Below are positions 8,438-17,168 of a stretch of DNA of 64,000 bases, one piece after another. The notes beneath the pieces were generated by a model, which was not told the DNA's origin, did not search any database, and saw only the letters and a list, made by a program, of their open reading frames with translations. Both the position numbers and the translations under genes were made by a program. Numbering within the stretch: position 1 is the stretch's first letter; each line of letters begins with the position of its first letter. The DNA is taken from the NCBI RefSeq assembly GCF_025399795.1, contig NZ_JAODTZ010000006.1, forward strand, positions 124,001 through 188,000, in the 5' to 3' direction. The DNA is from Streptomyces rhizosphaerihabitans. Lineage in GTDB: Bacteria; Actinomycetota; Actinomycetes; Streptomycetales; Streptomycetaceae.

Positions 8438-9613
8438 CTACAGCCCCGCCAACACCCCCCGTACCGCCTCCAGATCGGCGTCCGAGGCCAGCCCCGCGTG
8501 ATACAGCCGCAGTTCCGTCGCGCCCAGCTCGACCGCGCGCGCCGCGTCCGCCGCCAGGGTGTCCGGCCGGCCTCCCATCCCGGACACCACGGTGAAGTTG
8601 GCGGCCAGGACCCGCCCCTTCGCACCCGTCCGCACCGCCTCCGCGAACGGGGTCAGCGGCCCGGCGCCCGCGGTGCACGGCACGACCACCCCGTCGGCCA
8701 CGGACAGGATGTGCCGGGGGTCGACCCCGGCGTTGGCACCGCAATGGAAGGAGACGGGGTCGGCGTGCAGCAGCACCTGGAACCCCGCCGGTGCGGCGGA
8801 GCGGACGGCCGAGACCGTGTCCTCCTGGAGCGAGCGGGCCACCCCGTCGCGCCATCGGCGGGTGGCCGCGGCGGTCTCCGCCCCGAGCAGCTTCTCGACA
8901 CCGGCCCAGTCCCCGTCGGACGGCGCTCCCCGCCACACCGGCTCCAGAGCGCCGCGCACGAAGGACGCCAACTCCTCGGCGTCGAGGCCCTGTCGGTCGT
9001 ATCCGTCCGCGCACGTGGCACAGAAGCAGAGCGACATCAGGTACTGCCCGGCGTCCCCGAGCGCCACCCCGCCGATCTTGTCGTGGGCGTGCAGATGGGC
9101 GAGCCCGTACCAGCCGAGCGACTCCAGTTCCGTACCGGTCGCGCCGGGCCTGACCGCGGCCTCCACCGCGAGGTCGGCCAGGTAGGCGCGCGTGGCGGGC
9201 TGGGCCACGCAAGGGGCCCAGGGGTAGCGGTCCCCGTAGGCGTTGACGACGGAGGTCGCCGGATGTTCCTCGCCCATACGGGAGTTGTGCGCGAGCACGA
9301 CCCAGGTGTGGACGTCGAGCCCGGCCTCGGCGAGCGCGGCGGCGGCCTCGCCGTACGCGTCGCCGGGCGCCCAGTCGCCCGCCGGGTACGGGCGAAGGGC
9401 ACGCCCCCGCCACCGGGCCTCGTCCACCGGGTGGAGCACGGCGGCGTGCGAGGCCGTGACGATCCGGTGCCGGGGGTGGCGGGGCGTCGCCGCGCGCGTG
9501 GAGTGGTAGGCGGAGGCGAGCGTCACCTGGCGGACGCCGAGGCCGGCGGTCCTGGCGGCGGCCTCCGGGTCCCCGTTGACGTCCCAGGGGTACAGGAACG
9601 CGGACGTTCTCAC
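8438..9613 (-). CDS. Unknown protein coupled to kdgD, possibly a TIM-barrel hydrolase
   Basis: A 391-residue soluble protein that I do not assign to a characterised family. It overlaps kdgD by 4 bases (ATGA, 9610-9613), so it is translated with it. Features seen: a barrel-like N terminus (MRTSAFLYPWDVNGDP, then VTLASAYHSTR), polar motifs typical of glycoside hydrolase-like barrels (HTWVVLAHNSRMG; ESLGWYGLAHLHAHDK), a CFCATC cysteine cluster and FHCGAN. The histidine-rich motifs suggest metal or sugar binding. Strict co-location with uronate oxidation genes suggests a glycosidase-, lactonase- or epimerase-like role in aldarate release. That role is inference only. Confidence 0.8.
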   Translation of the reverse strand: MRTSAFLYPWDVNGDPEAAARTAGLGVRQVTLASAYHSTRAATPRHPRHRIVTASHAAVLHPVDEARWRGRALRPYPAGDWAPGDAYGEAAAALAEAGLDVHTWVVLAHNSRMGEEHPATSVVNAYGDRYPWAPCVAQPATRAYLADLAVEAAVRPGATGTELESLGWYGLAHLHAHDKIGGVALGDAGQYLMSLCFCATCADGYDRQGLDAEELASFVRGALEPVWRGAPSDGDWAGVEKLLGAETAAATRRWRDGVARSLQEDTVSAVRSAAPAGFQVLLHADPVSFHCGANAGVDPRHILSVADGVVVPCTAGAGPLTPFAEAVRTGAKGRVLAANFTVVSGMGGRPDTLAADAARAVELGATELRLYHAGLASDADLEAVRGVLAGL

Positions 9614-10551
9614 ATGTCCTCCTCAAGGAGCGCGTACCCGCGGTCGATCAGCTGCGCGAGCTGCTTGACATGGTCCTCGGCCGGTTCGTTCAGCGGTGGC
9701 CGCACCTCGCCGACGTCCAGTCCGCGCAGCCGGACGCCCGCCTTGACGAGGGCGACCGCGTAGCCGCGTCCCTGCGCGCGCAGGTCGACGAAGGGCCGGT
9801 AGAAGCCGTCCAGCAGCCGGTTCACCGTCGTGTCGTCCCCGGTGTTCAGCGCCCGGTGGAAGGCCAGCGCGATCTCGGGGGCGAAGCAGAAGACCGCCGA
9901 GGAGTAGAGCGTGATCCCCAGCCCCCGGTAGGCGAGTCCGGTCAGTTCGGCCGTCGGCAGGCCGTTGAAGTAGAGGAAGTCGCCGGGTACCTCGCTGCGT
10001 ACGGCGCTGACGATCCGCTGCATCAGGTCCAGGTCGCCGAGGCCGTCCTTGAAGCCGATGATCCCCTCGGTGCGGGCGAGTTCGACCACGCTCCGGGGGG
10101 TGAAGACGGCGTTGTCGCGCTGGTAGACGATGACGTCCAGGGAGGTGGCCGCGGCGATCTCCCGGTAGTGCCGCAGCAGGCCCTCCTGTCCGGCCGTCAC
10201 GAGATACGGCGGCATGGCGAGCAGCCCGTCGGCCCCGGCGGCCTCCGCGAGGCGCGCATAGCGCACCGCGAGGGCGGTCCCGTATCCGGCGCCCGCGACC
10301 ACCGGCACCCGTCCCGCGGCCGCCTCCACGGCCGCCCCTACGCACGCCTCGAACTCCTCGGGCACGAGCGCGTGGAACTCGCCGGTGCCGCAGCAGGCGA
10401 AGACCGCCGCGGCTCCGGCCTCGACGCCGCGCCGCACATGCTCCCGGTAGACGTCGAGATCGACGGTGCCGTCGGGACCGTACGCGGTGACAGGGAAGAA
10501 GAGCGGCCCGCTGGGGATGCTCAGCCGAGCGGCAAGAGGGGCTGACGTCAC
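9610..10551 (-). CDS. kdgD: 5-dehydro-4-deoxyglucarate dehydratase
   Basis: A 313-residue class I TIM-barrel enzyme that dehydrates and decarboxylates 5-keto-4-deoxy-D-glucarate to alpha-ketoglutarate semialdehyde. Subgroup markers: CCGTGEFHAL carboxylate loop, tyrosine in VIVYQRDNAVFTP, Schiff-base lysine in IIGFKDGLGDLD and a conserved FYRPFVDLR segment. It is first in a minus-strand operon with the unknown gene at 8438 and is divergent from udh, which makes the aldarate lactone upstream in the same route. A glucarate or galactarate dehydratase is missing from the window and must be encoded elsewhere. Confidence 0.9.
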   Translation of the reverse strand: MTSAPLAARLSIPSGPLFFPVTAYGPDGTVDLDVYREHVRRGVEAGAAAVFACCGTGEFHALVPEEFEACVGAAVEAAAGRVPVVAGAGYGTALAVRYARLAEAAGADGLLAMPPYLVTAGQEGLLRHYREIAAATSLDVIVYQRDNAVFTPRSVVELARTEGIIGFKDGLGDLDLMQRIVSAVRSEVPGDFLYFNGLPTAELTGLAYRGLGITLYSSAVFCFAPEIALAFHRALNTGDDTTVNRLLDGFYRPFVDLRAQGRGYAVALVKAGVRLRGLDVGEVRPPLNEPAEDHVKQLAQLIDRGYALLEEDM

Positions 10552-10620
10552 GGACTCTCCCTTAAAAGGTGCCCACCGAGTGCACGTTTCTGATCCATGT
10601 CCATATCTCTGAACGCGCCC

Positions 10621-10650
10621 ACGCTAAGCCGCCACCTCGGGGCCGGTCAA
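10621..10650 (-). promoter_or_regulatory. Housekeeping-type promoter for kdgD
   Basis: On the minus strand, TTGACC (10650-10645) and TAGCGT (10626-10621) are separated by 18 bases, about 70-100 bases before the kdgD start. The elements mirror those of the divergent udh promoter. The transcribed leader of each contains CATGGAT-NN-GAA, a candidate shared operator. Confidence 0.55.
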
Positions 10651-10699
10651 GCACACAAACCCGCAACACGAAGGCGGATTTCCCCCCTCCGCGCGACAC

Positions 10700-10729
10700 T
10701 TGACGCAGCACGTCAGCCATCCTTAGCGT
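10700..10729 (+). promoter_or_regulatory. Housekeeping-type promoter for udh
   Basis: TTGACG (10700-10705), an 18-base spacer, then TAGCGT (10724-10729), about 110 bases before the udh ATG. CATGGAT-NN-GAA follows directly downstream, as in the opposing kdgD promoter. This suggests coordinated control of both halves of the divergent pair. Confidence 0.55.
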
Positions 10730-10840
10730 GTCCATGGATGTGAATGTCATACACGAATACGGCCGCCTGGCAGAGCCGCCGCCGACCGTCCGGCGGAGCC
10801 TCCGCCCTGACATGCCGGCCCGCACCGAGGAGACCCCCGT

Positions 10841-11650
10841 ATGCCCGCTCCCCGCACCGTTCTGCTCACCGGCGCCGCCGGCGGACTCGGCACCCTGATG
10901 CGCGGGCTGCTGCCGGAGTACGGCTACGAGCTGCGCCTGCTCGACGTGCTGCCCGTCGAGGGCGAGCCGGACGCGATCACCGCGGACCTCGCCGACCGGG
11001 CGGCGCTGCGCGAGGCCGTGCGGGGCGTCGACGCGATCATCCACCTCGCGGGCATCTCCCTGGAAGCCTCCTTCGACAAGATCCTCAAGGCCAACATCGA
11101 GGGGACGTACAACCTGTACGAGGCGGCGCGCGAGGAGGGAGTACGCCGTGTCGTCTTCGCCTCCTCCAACCACGCGGTGGGCTTCACCCCGCGCCCGCGG
11201 GGTGACGACCCCCTGATCCCCGTCGACACCCCGCGCCGCCCGGACACCTTCTACGGCCTCTCCAAGTCGTTCGGCGAGGACCTGGCGCAGTTCTACTGGG
11301 ACAAGCACGGCCTGGAGACCGTCTCGGTGCGCATCGGGTCCTGCTTCGCGGAGCCCACCAGCGTGCGCATGCTCTCGGTGTGGATGAGCCCCGAGGACGG
11401 CGCCCGCCTCTTCCACGCGGCTCTGACCGCGAAGGACGTGGGGCACACGGTCGTCTACGGCTCGTCCGCCAACACCCGTCTGTGGTGGGACCTTTCGACC
11501 GCCCGCGCCCTCGGCTACGAACCGCGTGACGACTCCGAGCCGTACGCCGAGAAGATCGTCGCCGAACAGGGCGACCTCGACCCCGGAAACCCTGACCACG
11601 CCCACCTGGGCGGCCACTTCACGACACACCCGCCGATCTGGCCGTACTGA
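10841..11650 (+). CDS. udh: Uronate dehydrogenase (NAD-dependent SDR)
   Basis: A 269-residue extended SDR oxidising galacturonate or glucuronate to the aldarolactone. The Rossmann loop TGAAGGLGTLM is at the N terminus, the catalytic S-x-Y-x-K is seen in ASSNHAVGF...YGLSKSFGED, and family hallmarks VRIGSCFAEPTSVRMLSVW, GSSANTRLWWD and NLYEAAREEG match bacterial Udh. The length matches Udh (about 265). It is divergent from kdgD, with near-identical promoter architecture, so uronate oxidation and keto-deoxyaldarate breakdown are co-expressed. Confidence 0.88.
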   Translation: MPAPRTVLLTGAAGGLGTLMRGLLPEYGYELRLLDVLPVEGEPDAITADLADRAALREAVRGVDAIIHLAGISLEASFDKILKANIEGTYNLYEAAREEGVRRVVFASSNHAVGFTPRPRGDDPLIPVDTPRRPDTFYGLSKSFGEDLAQFYWDKHGLETVSVRIGSCFAEPTSVRMLSVWMSPEDGARLFHAALTAKDVGHTVVYGSSANTRLWWDLSTARALGYEPRDDSEPYAEKIVAEQGDLDPGNPDHAHLGGHFTTHPPIWPY

Positions 11651-11672
11651 CGCGGCGGACGGAAGGGAAACG

Positions 11673-11701
11673 GCGGGCGGGCACCGAACGGGCCCGCCCG
11701 C
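11673..11701 (+). terminator. Probable udh terminator
   Basis: GCGGGCGGG / CCCGCCCGC inverted repeat with an 11-base loop, 22 bases after the udh stop codon. A GC-rich hairpin without a U-tract, as is common in Streptomyces. Confidence 0.5.
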
Positions 11702-11912
11702 TCCCGCGTTCGGGCACGGACCCTGCCCGATCCCACCTCCTCACCCGCTCCGCCCCAGGTCCGCCGCGGGCGGCCACGGCACCGAACGGGCCCAGCCGGG
11801 CAGCATCGGGCCCGCAACAGGCCTGGTCAGTGGCCGACACCCGCTGTAGAACTTCCCTCAAGGGCTCCACCGGGCCCGAACGGGCAGTGCGCGACGGAGC
11901 GCGAGGGAGCGG

Positions 11913-12692
11913 GTGACGGCCATGACTGCGATGACGGCGGAAGAACGGCAGCGCGAGATCGTCCGGACCGCGCGCCGCACGGGCTCGGTCGACGTCACCG
12001 AACTCGCCGGCGAACTCGGCGTCGCCAAGGAGACCGTACGGCGCGATCTGCGCACCCTGGAGGACCACGGCCTGGTGCGCCGCACCCACGGCGGCGCCTA
12101 CCCCGTGGAGAGCGCCGGTTTCGAGACGACGCTCGCCTTCCGCACCACGAGCCATGTGCCCGAGAAGCGCCGGATCGCCGCCGCCGCGGCCGAGTTGACC
12201 GGGGACGCCGAGACGGTCTTCATCGACGAGGGGTTCACTCCGCAGCTCATCGCCGAAGCGCTGCCCAGGGACCGGCCGTTGACCGTGGTCACCGCCTCGC
12301 TCGCCGCTGCCGGGGCGCTCGCCGGGTCCGGCAACACGAGCGTCCTGCTGCTCGGCGGCCGGGTCCGTCCCGGGACGCTCGCGACCGTCGACCACTGGAC
12401 GACGAAGATGCTCGCCGGCTTCGTCATCGACCTCGCGTTCATCGGCGCCAACGGCATCTCCCGCGAACACGGCCTCACCACCCCCGACCCGGCGGTCAGC
12501 GAGGTCAAGGCCCAGGCGATCAGGGCCTCCCGGCGCACGGTCTTCGCCGGAGTGCACACCAAGTTCGGGGCCGTCAGCTTCTGCCGGTTCGCCGGCATCG
12601 GCGCCCTGGAGGCGATCGTCACGAGCACGCTGCTCCCGGCGTCCGAGGCACACCGCTACTCGCTGCAGGGCCCGCAGGTCATCCGCGTCTGA
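11913..12692 (+). CDS. DeoR-family sugar/polyol operon regulator
   Basis: A 259-residue repressor-type regulator. The N-terminal DeoR helix-turn-helix contains VDVTELAGELGVAKETVRRDLRTLEDHGLV and the HGGA signature. The C-terminal DeoRC effector domain has VFIDEGFTPQLIAEAL, LLLGGRVRPGTLAT, DLAFIGANGI and VHTKFG. These proteins sense phosphorylated sugars or polyols. GTG 11913 has GGGAG just upstream; ATG 11922 and 11931 are alternatives. It lies about 140 bases before a polyol importer operon in the same orientation, so that operon is its likely target. Confidence 0.88.
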   Translation: MTAMTAMTAEERQREIVRTARRTGSVDVTELAGELGVAKETVRRDLRTLEDHGLVRRTHGGAYPVESAGFETTLAFRTTSHVPEKRRIAAAAAELTGDAETVFIDEGFTPQLIAEALPRDRPLTVVTASLAAAGALAGSGNTSVLLLGGRVRPGTLATVDHWTTKMLAGFVIDLAFIGANGISREHGLTTPDPAVSEVKAQAIRASRRTVFAGVHTKFGAVSFCRFAGIGALEAIVTSTLLPASEAHRYSLQGPQVIRV

Positions 12693-12828
12693 CACCCCTC
12701 GCAACCACGACAACCCGACCCACCACCTCCCCGCCTCCCCACCGCATGTGACGGCCCGACTCACCCACTCCGAGGCACCCTCACGCCTCACTCCTCCCCT
12801 TATCTCCCCATTCCTCCAGGAGTGATCC

Positions 12829-14199
12829 ATGCGAATCCCGAGCCGACGGAGGCCGCGCGCGCTGCTCGCCGCGGCCGCCGCAGGGACGCTGCTCTCCCCG
12901 CTCCTCTCCGGCTGCTGGACCGGAGCGGGCGGGTCGGGCTCCGGCGGGAACTCCATCAACGTCCTGATGGTCAACAACCCGCAGATGGTCGAGCTGCAGA
13001 AACTCACCAAGGCCCACTTCACCCGAGAGACCGGCATCAAGGTGAACTTCACCGTCCTGCCGGAGAACGACGTCCGCGACAAGATCAGCCAGGACTTCGC
13101 CAACCAGGCGGGCCAGTACGACGTCGCCACGCTGTCCAACTACGAGATACCGATCTACGCCCGCAACGGCTGGCTGCACGAGATGGACTCCTACGTCCGC
13201 CACGACAGCGCCTACGACGAGCAGGACATCCTCAAGCCCATGCGGCAGTCGCTGACCGCCGCCGACGGAAAGCTCTACGGCCAGCCGTTCTACGGCGAGT
13301 CGTCCTTCCTGATGTACCGCAAGGACGTGTTCGCCGCGAAGGGCCTGAGGATGCCCGCGCATCCCACCTGGGAGCAGGTGGGCAGGCTGGCCGCCGCGGC
13401 CGACGGCGCCGAGTCCGGCATGAAGGGCATCTGCCTGCGCGGCCTGCCCGGCTGGGGCGAGCTCATGGCTCCGCTCACCACCGTGGTGAACACCTTCGGC
13501 GGCACCTGGTTCGACAAGGACTGGAAGGCGCGCCTGGACTCCCCCGAGTTCAAGAAGGCCACCGACTTCTACGTGGACCTCGTACGCGAGCACGGCGAGT
13601 CCGGCGCGGCCCAGTCCGGCTTCGCCGAGTGCCTCAACAACATGACCCAGGGCAAGACGGCCATGTGGTACGACGCCACCTCCGCCGCCGGCCTGCTGGA
13701 GGCCAAGGACTCCCCGGTCCGGGGCAAGCTCGGGTACGTGCCCGCACCGGTCGAGAAGACCGAGTCCTCCGGCTGGCTCTACACCTGGGCCTGGGGCCTC
13801 CAGAAGGCCTCGCACAACTCCGACAAGGCCTGGAAGTTCATCTCCTGGGCCTCCGGCAAGCAGTACGAGCAACTGGTCGGGGACACCGCCGGCTGGTCCG
13901 ACGTACCGGCGGGCAAACGCGCCTCGACGTACACCAACGCCGCCTACCGCAAGGAGGCCGCGGCCTTCCAGGACATGACCCGCGAGGCCATCGAGGGCGC
14001 CCGGCCACGAGACCCCGGCGTCCAGCCGCGCCCCGCGCCCGGCATCCAGTTCGTCGGCATCCCCGAGTTCACCGACCTCGACACCAAGGTCTCGCAGGAG
14101 ATCAGCGCGGCCATCGCCGGACGCCAGTCCGTCGACGCGGCCCTGAGCAAGTCCCAGAAACTCGCCGAGAAGATCTCCAAGGAGTACCGGGGACGATGA
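12829..14199 (+). CDS. Polyol/sugar ABC transporter substrate-binding lipoprotein
   Basis: A 456-residue extracellular solute-binding protein (family 1, SmoE/MtlE-like). The lipobox LLSGC (cysteine near residue 28) follows a basic n-region and Ala/Leu core, so it is a lipoprotein. The mature part has typical cluster motifs (FVGIPEFTDLDTKVSQEISAAI at the C terminus; WLYTWAWGLQKASHNSDKAW). AGGAG lies 8 bases before ATG. The stop overlaps the first permease start (ATGA). Resemblance to sorbitol/mannitol binders and the terminal polyol dehydrogenase point to a hexitol or pentitol ligand. Confidence 0.88.
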   Translation: MRIPSRRRPRALLAAAAAGTLLSPLLSGCWTGAGGSGSGGNSINVLMVNNPQMVELQKLTKAHFTRETGIKVNFTVLPENDVRDKISQDFANQAGQYDVATLSNYEIPIYARNGWLHEMDSYVRHDSAYDEQDILKPMRQSLTAADGKLYGQPFYGESSFLMYRKDVFAAKGLRMPAHPTWEQVGRLAAAADGAESGMKGICLRGLPGWGELMAPLTTVVNTFGGTWFDKDWKARLDSPEFKKATDFYVDLVREHGESGAAQSGFAECLNNMTQGKTAMWYDATSAAGLLEAKDSPVRGKLGYVPAPVEKTESSGWLYTWAWGLQKASHNSDKAWKFISWASGKQYEQLVGDTAGWSDVPAGKRASTYTNAAYRKEAAAFQDMTREAIEGARPRDPGVQPRPAPGIQFVGIPEFTDLDTKVSQEISAAIAGRQSVDAALSKSQKLAEKISKEYRGR

Positions 14200-15131
14200 C
14201 CGCCACGACAACGGCCCGCGTGGCCGCTCCTCCCGTACACACCCTTCGGCGACCGTCCGCCCGGCTGCGCGCCTGGGCCACCCGCGGCCCGCTGCTCCCG
14301 GCCCTGATCTTCATGATCGTGGTGACCCAACTGCCCTTCGTGGCCACGCTGGTGATCTCATTCTTCGACTGGAACGCCCTCTACCCGAAGGCCCGCCGCT
14401 TCACCGGCCTCGGCAACTACTTGGACGTCCTGACCGACGCCGATCTGCGTCACTCCGTCTGGACGACGATCCTGCTGACCGTCACCGTGGTCCTCGTCAG
14501 CCTGGTCCTCGGCCTGGTTCTGGCCCTGCTCCTGGACCGGAGGTTCCGGGGGCGCGGCATCGTCCGCACTCTGCTGATCGCACCGTTCCTGGTGGTCCCG
14601 GTCGCCGCCGCCCTCCTCTGGAAGCATGTGCTCTACAACCCTGAATACGGCCTGCTCAATGGGCTGTTGCACTATGTGGGCGGACCCCAGCCCGACTGGA
14701 TCTCCACCACCCCGCTGCTCGCGGTCGAGGCATCCCTCGTCTGGCAGTGGACGCCGTTCATGATGCTGATCCTGCTCGCCGGCCTGCAGAGCCGCGACCA
14801 CCAGCAGATCGAGGCGGCCCGGGTGGACGGCGCGAACGACTGGCAGGTCTTCCGCCACCTCACCCTCCCCCACCTGCGCCGCTATCTCGAACTGGGAGCC
14901 CTGCTGGGCTCGATCTACATCGTCCAGAACTTCGACGCCGTCTTCACCCTCACGTCCGGGGGCCTCGGCACAGCGAACCTGCCCTACACCGTCTACCAGA
15001 GCTTCTACCAGGCCCACGAGAACGGCCTCGCCTCCGCAGCGGGCGTCCTGGTGGTCATCGGCTCGATCGTCATCGCGACCTTCGCACTGCGCGTGGTGTC
15101 GTCCCTGTTCCGCGAGGAGGGGTCCCGCTGA
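14196..15131 (+). CDS. Polyol ABC transporter permease 1 (SmoF/MtlF-like)
   Basis: A 311-residue membrane permease with six predicted helices. The EAA motif is IEAARVDGANDWQVFRHLTLP. It starts with ATGA overlap on the binding-protein gene and its stop shares a base with the next permease start. Characteristic of the polyol subgroup is the FTGLGNYLDVLTD region after the first helix. It needs a separate ATPase (MsiK in Streptomyces, family knowledge). Confidence 0.88.
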   Translation: MTATTTARVAAPPVHTLRRPSARLRAWATRGPLLPALIFMIVVTQLPFVATLVISFFDWNALYPKARRFTGLGNYLDVLTDADLRHSVWTTILLTVTVVLVSLVLGLVLALLLDRRFRGRGIVRTLLIAPFLVVPVAAALLWKHVLYNPEYGLLNGLLHYVGGPQPDWISTTPLLAVEASLVWQWTPFMMLILLAGLQSRDHQQIEAARVDGANDWQVFRHLTLPHLRRYLELGALLGSIYIVQNFDAVFTLTSGGLGTANLPYTVYQSFYQAHENGLASAAGVLVVIGSIVIATFALRVVSSLFREEGSR

Positions 15132-15982
15132 TGAGCGCCACCGCGACACACGTCCGCCCCCGCCGCACCAGGGGAACCGGCCTGGGCCTGGCGGCCTGGG
15201 TGCTAGGCATCGTGTTCTTCCTGCCCATCGCCTGGATGGCCCTGACGTCCTTCCACTCCGAGCCGGACGCGGCGAAGAACCCGCCGTCCTTCGGCGCGGC
15301 CCTGACCCTCGACGGCTACCGGGAGTTCTTCGGCACGGGCGGCGGCGCGAGCCCCTGGCCCGCGATCGTCAACTCCACCGTGGCGTCGGTCGTGTCCACC
15401 CTGTGCGTCCTGCTCCTTGCCCTCCCGGCCGCGTACGCGCTCTCCGTCCGCCCGGTGAGGAAGTGGACGGACGTCCTGTTCTTCTTCCTGTCGACCAAGA
15501 TGCTGCCGGTGGTGGCCGGCCTCCTGCCGATCTACCTCTTCGCCAAGAACACCGGCATGCTCGACAACATCTGGCTGCTGGTCATCCTCTACACCTCCAT
15601 GAACCTGCCGATCGCGGTGTGGATGATGCAGTCGTTCCTCGCCGAGGTCCCCGTCGCGGTGATCGAGGCCGCGCAGATCGACGGCGCCCGGCTCCCGACG
15701 GTCCTCACGCGTGTGGTGGCCCCCATCGCCCTCCCCGGCATCGCGGCAACAGCGCTGATCTGCTTCATCTTCAGCTGGAACGAACTGCTCTTCGCCCGGG
15801 TGCTCACGGGCGTGGTCGCGGAGACCGCCCCCGTCTTCCTGACCGGATTCATCACCAGCCAGGGCCTGTTCCTGGCGAAGGTGTGCGCCGCGTCGCTCGT
15901 CGTCTCCCTGCCGGTGCTCGCCGCGGGGTTCGCCGCCCAGGACAAGCTGGTCCAGGGCCTGTCGTTGGGAGCCGTGAAATGA
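15131..15982 (+). CDS. Polyol ABC transporter permease 2 (SmoG/MtlG-like)
   Basis: A 283-residue permease partnering the preceding one. The first helix (LGLAAWVLGIVFFLPIAWMA) is followed by a periplasmic loop. The EAA loop reads VIEAAQIDGARLPTVLTRVVAP. The stop codon overlaps the dehydrogenase start (ATGA, 15979-15982), so the whole importer-dehydrogenase set is translationally chained. Confidence 0.88.
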   Translation: MSATATHVRPRRTRGTGLGLAAWVLGIVFFLPIAWMALTSFHSEPDAAKNPPSFGAALTLDGYREFFGTGGGASPWPAIVNSTVASVVSTLCVLLLALPAAYALSVRPVRKWTDVLFFFLSTKMLPVVAGLLPIYLFAKNTGMLDNIWLLVILYTSMNLPIAVWMMQSFLAEVPVAVIEAAQIDGARLPTVLTRVVAPIALPGIAATALICFIFSWNELLFARVLTGVVAETAPVFLTGFITSQGLFLAKVCAASLVVSLPVLAAGFAAQDKLVQGLSLGAVK

Positions 15983-16971
15983 AGGCCGCAGTCATCGAGT
16001 CCGTGGGCCGAGCCGTCGTGGCCGAGGTCCCGGACCCGACGCCGGGCCCCCGCGAGGTCGTGGTCGAGGTCGCAGCCTGCGGCCTGTGCGGCACCGATCT
16101 GCACATCCTCCAGGGCGAGTTCGCGCCCGAGCTGCCGATCGTGCCGGGTCACGAGTTCGCCGGCGAGGTGGTCGGCGTGGGCACCCGGGTCACGGAGCTC
16201 GCGGTCGGCGACCGGGTGGCCGTCGACCCGTCCCTGTACTGCTACGAGTGCCGCTACTGCCGTACGGGCCACAACAACCTCTGCGAACGGTGGGCCGCGA
16301 TCGGCGTGACCACCGCGGGCGGCGCCGCCCAGTACGCGACCGCACCCGTCGCCAACTGCGTGAAGCTCCCCGAGCACGTCAGCACCGAGGACGCGGCCCT
16401 GGTCGAGCCGCTCTCCTGCGCCGTCCGCGGCTACGACGTCCTGCGGTCCCGGCTCGGTGCCCACGTCCTGATCTACGGCTCCGGCACGATGGGCCTGATG
16501 ATGCTGGAGCTCGCCAAGCGCACCGGCGCGGCGAGCGTGGACGTCGTCGACGTGAACCCCGAGCGGCTGGCCACCGCCCGGCTGCTCGGCGTCTCCGGGG
16601 CGGCGGCGAACCCCGACGAACTGGACCGCCCGCGAGGCTGGGACGTGGTCGTCGACGCGACGGGCAACGCGGCGGCGATCCAGGACGGCCTGGACCGGGT
16701 GGCGAAGGCGGGCACCTTCCTCCAGTTCGGCGTGGCCGACTACGCGACCCGGGTCACCATCGACCCGTACCGCGTCTACAACCAGGAGATCACCATCACC
16801 GGCTCGATGGCCGTCCTCCACAGCTTCGAGCGCGCGGCGGAACTCTTCGCGGCGGGCGTCCTCGATCCGTCGGTCTTCATCAGCGACCGCCTCCCCCTGA
16901 CGAGCTACCCGCAGGCACTGGAACAGTTCGCGGCGGGCGTGGGACGCAAGATCGTCGTCGTGCCGAAGTAG
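15979..16971 (+). CDS. Zinc-dependent polyol dehydrogenase (MDR family)
   Basis: A 330-residue medium-chain dehydrogenase, about 340 being usual. Catalytic zinc ligands: C in CGLCGTDLH, H-E in PGHEFAGEV; structural zinc cysteines CYECRYCRTGHNNLC. The nucleotide-binding loop is GSGTMGLMMLEL. The zinc-site spacing fits sorbitol/xylitol/L-iditol dehydrogenases. As last gene of the DeoR-linked polyol importer operon it probably oxidises the imported alditol to a ketose with NAD. Confidence 0.88.
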   Translation: MKAAVIESVGRAVVAEVPDPTPGPREVVVEVAACGLCGTDLHILQGEFAPELPIVPGHEFAGEVVGVGTRVTELAVGDRVAVDPSLYCYECRYCRTGHNNLCERWAAIGVTTAGGAAQYATAPVANCVKLPEHVSTEDAALVEPLSCAVRGYDVLRSRLGAHVLIYGSGTMGLMMLELAKRTGAASVDVVDVNPERLATARLLGVSGAAANPDELDRPRGWDVVVDATGNAAAIQDGLDRVAKAGTFLQFGVADYATRVTIDPYRVYNQEITITGSMAVLHSFERAAELFAAGVLDPSVFISDRLPLTSYPQALEQFAAGVGRKIVVVPK

Positions 16972-17126
16972 TGACCCAGGACGTGGCACACGGGCGTCGC
17001 CTTCACCCGCGACCCGGCCACCGGCGCCCGGGGGAAACCGCGTGGCCGAAACCCTCGGACAGTGTCTTCGCGGACCGAAGCACGAGAAGCCGAGGCGCGT
17101 GAACCGAGGCGCGTGAACCGAAGCCG

Positions 17127-17155
17127 GTGCCCGGGTCGGTCGCCGACCCGGGCAC
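17127..17155. terminator. Strong bidirectional terminator hairpin
   Basis: A perfect 13-bp stem (GTGCCCGGGTCGG / CCGACCCGGGCAC) with a 3-base loop, between the convergent polyol operon and the minus-strand gene at 17169. Just upstream lies a tandem duplication of GAGGCGCGTGAACC (17091-17118). Confidence 0.75.
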
Positions 17156-17168
17156 GCGGTTCACGCCG

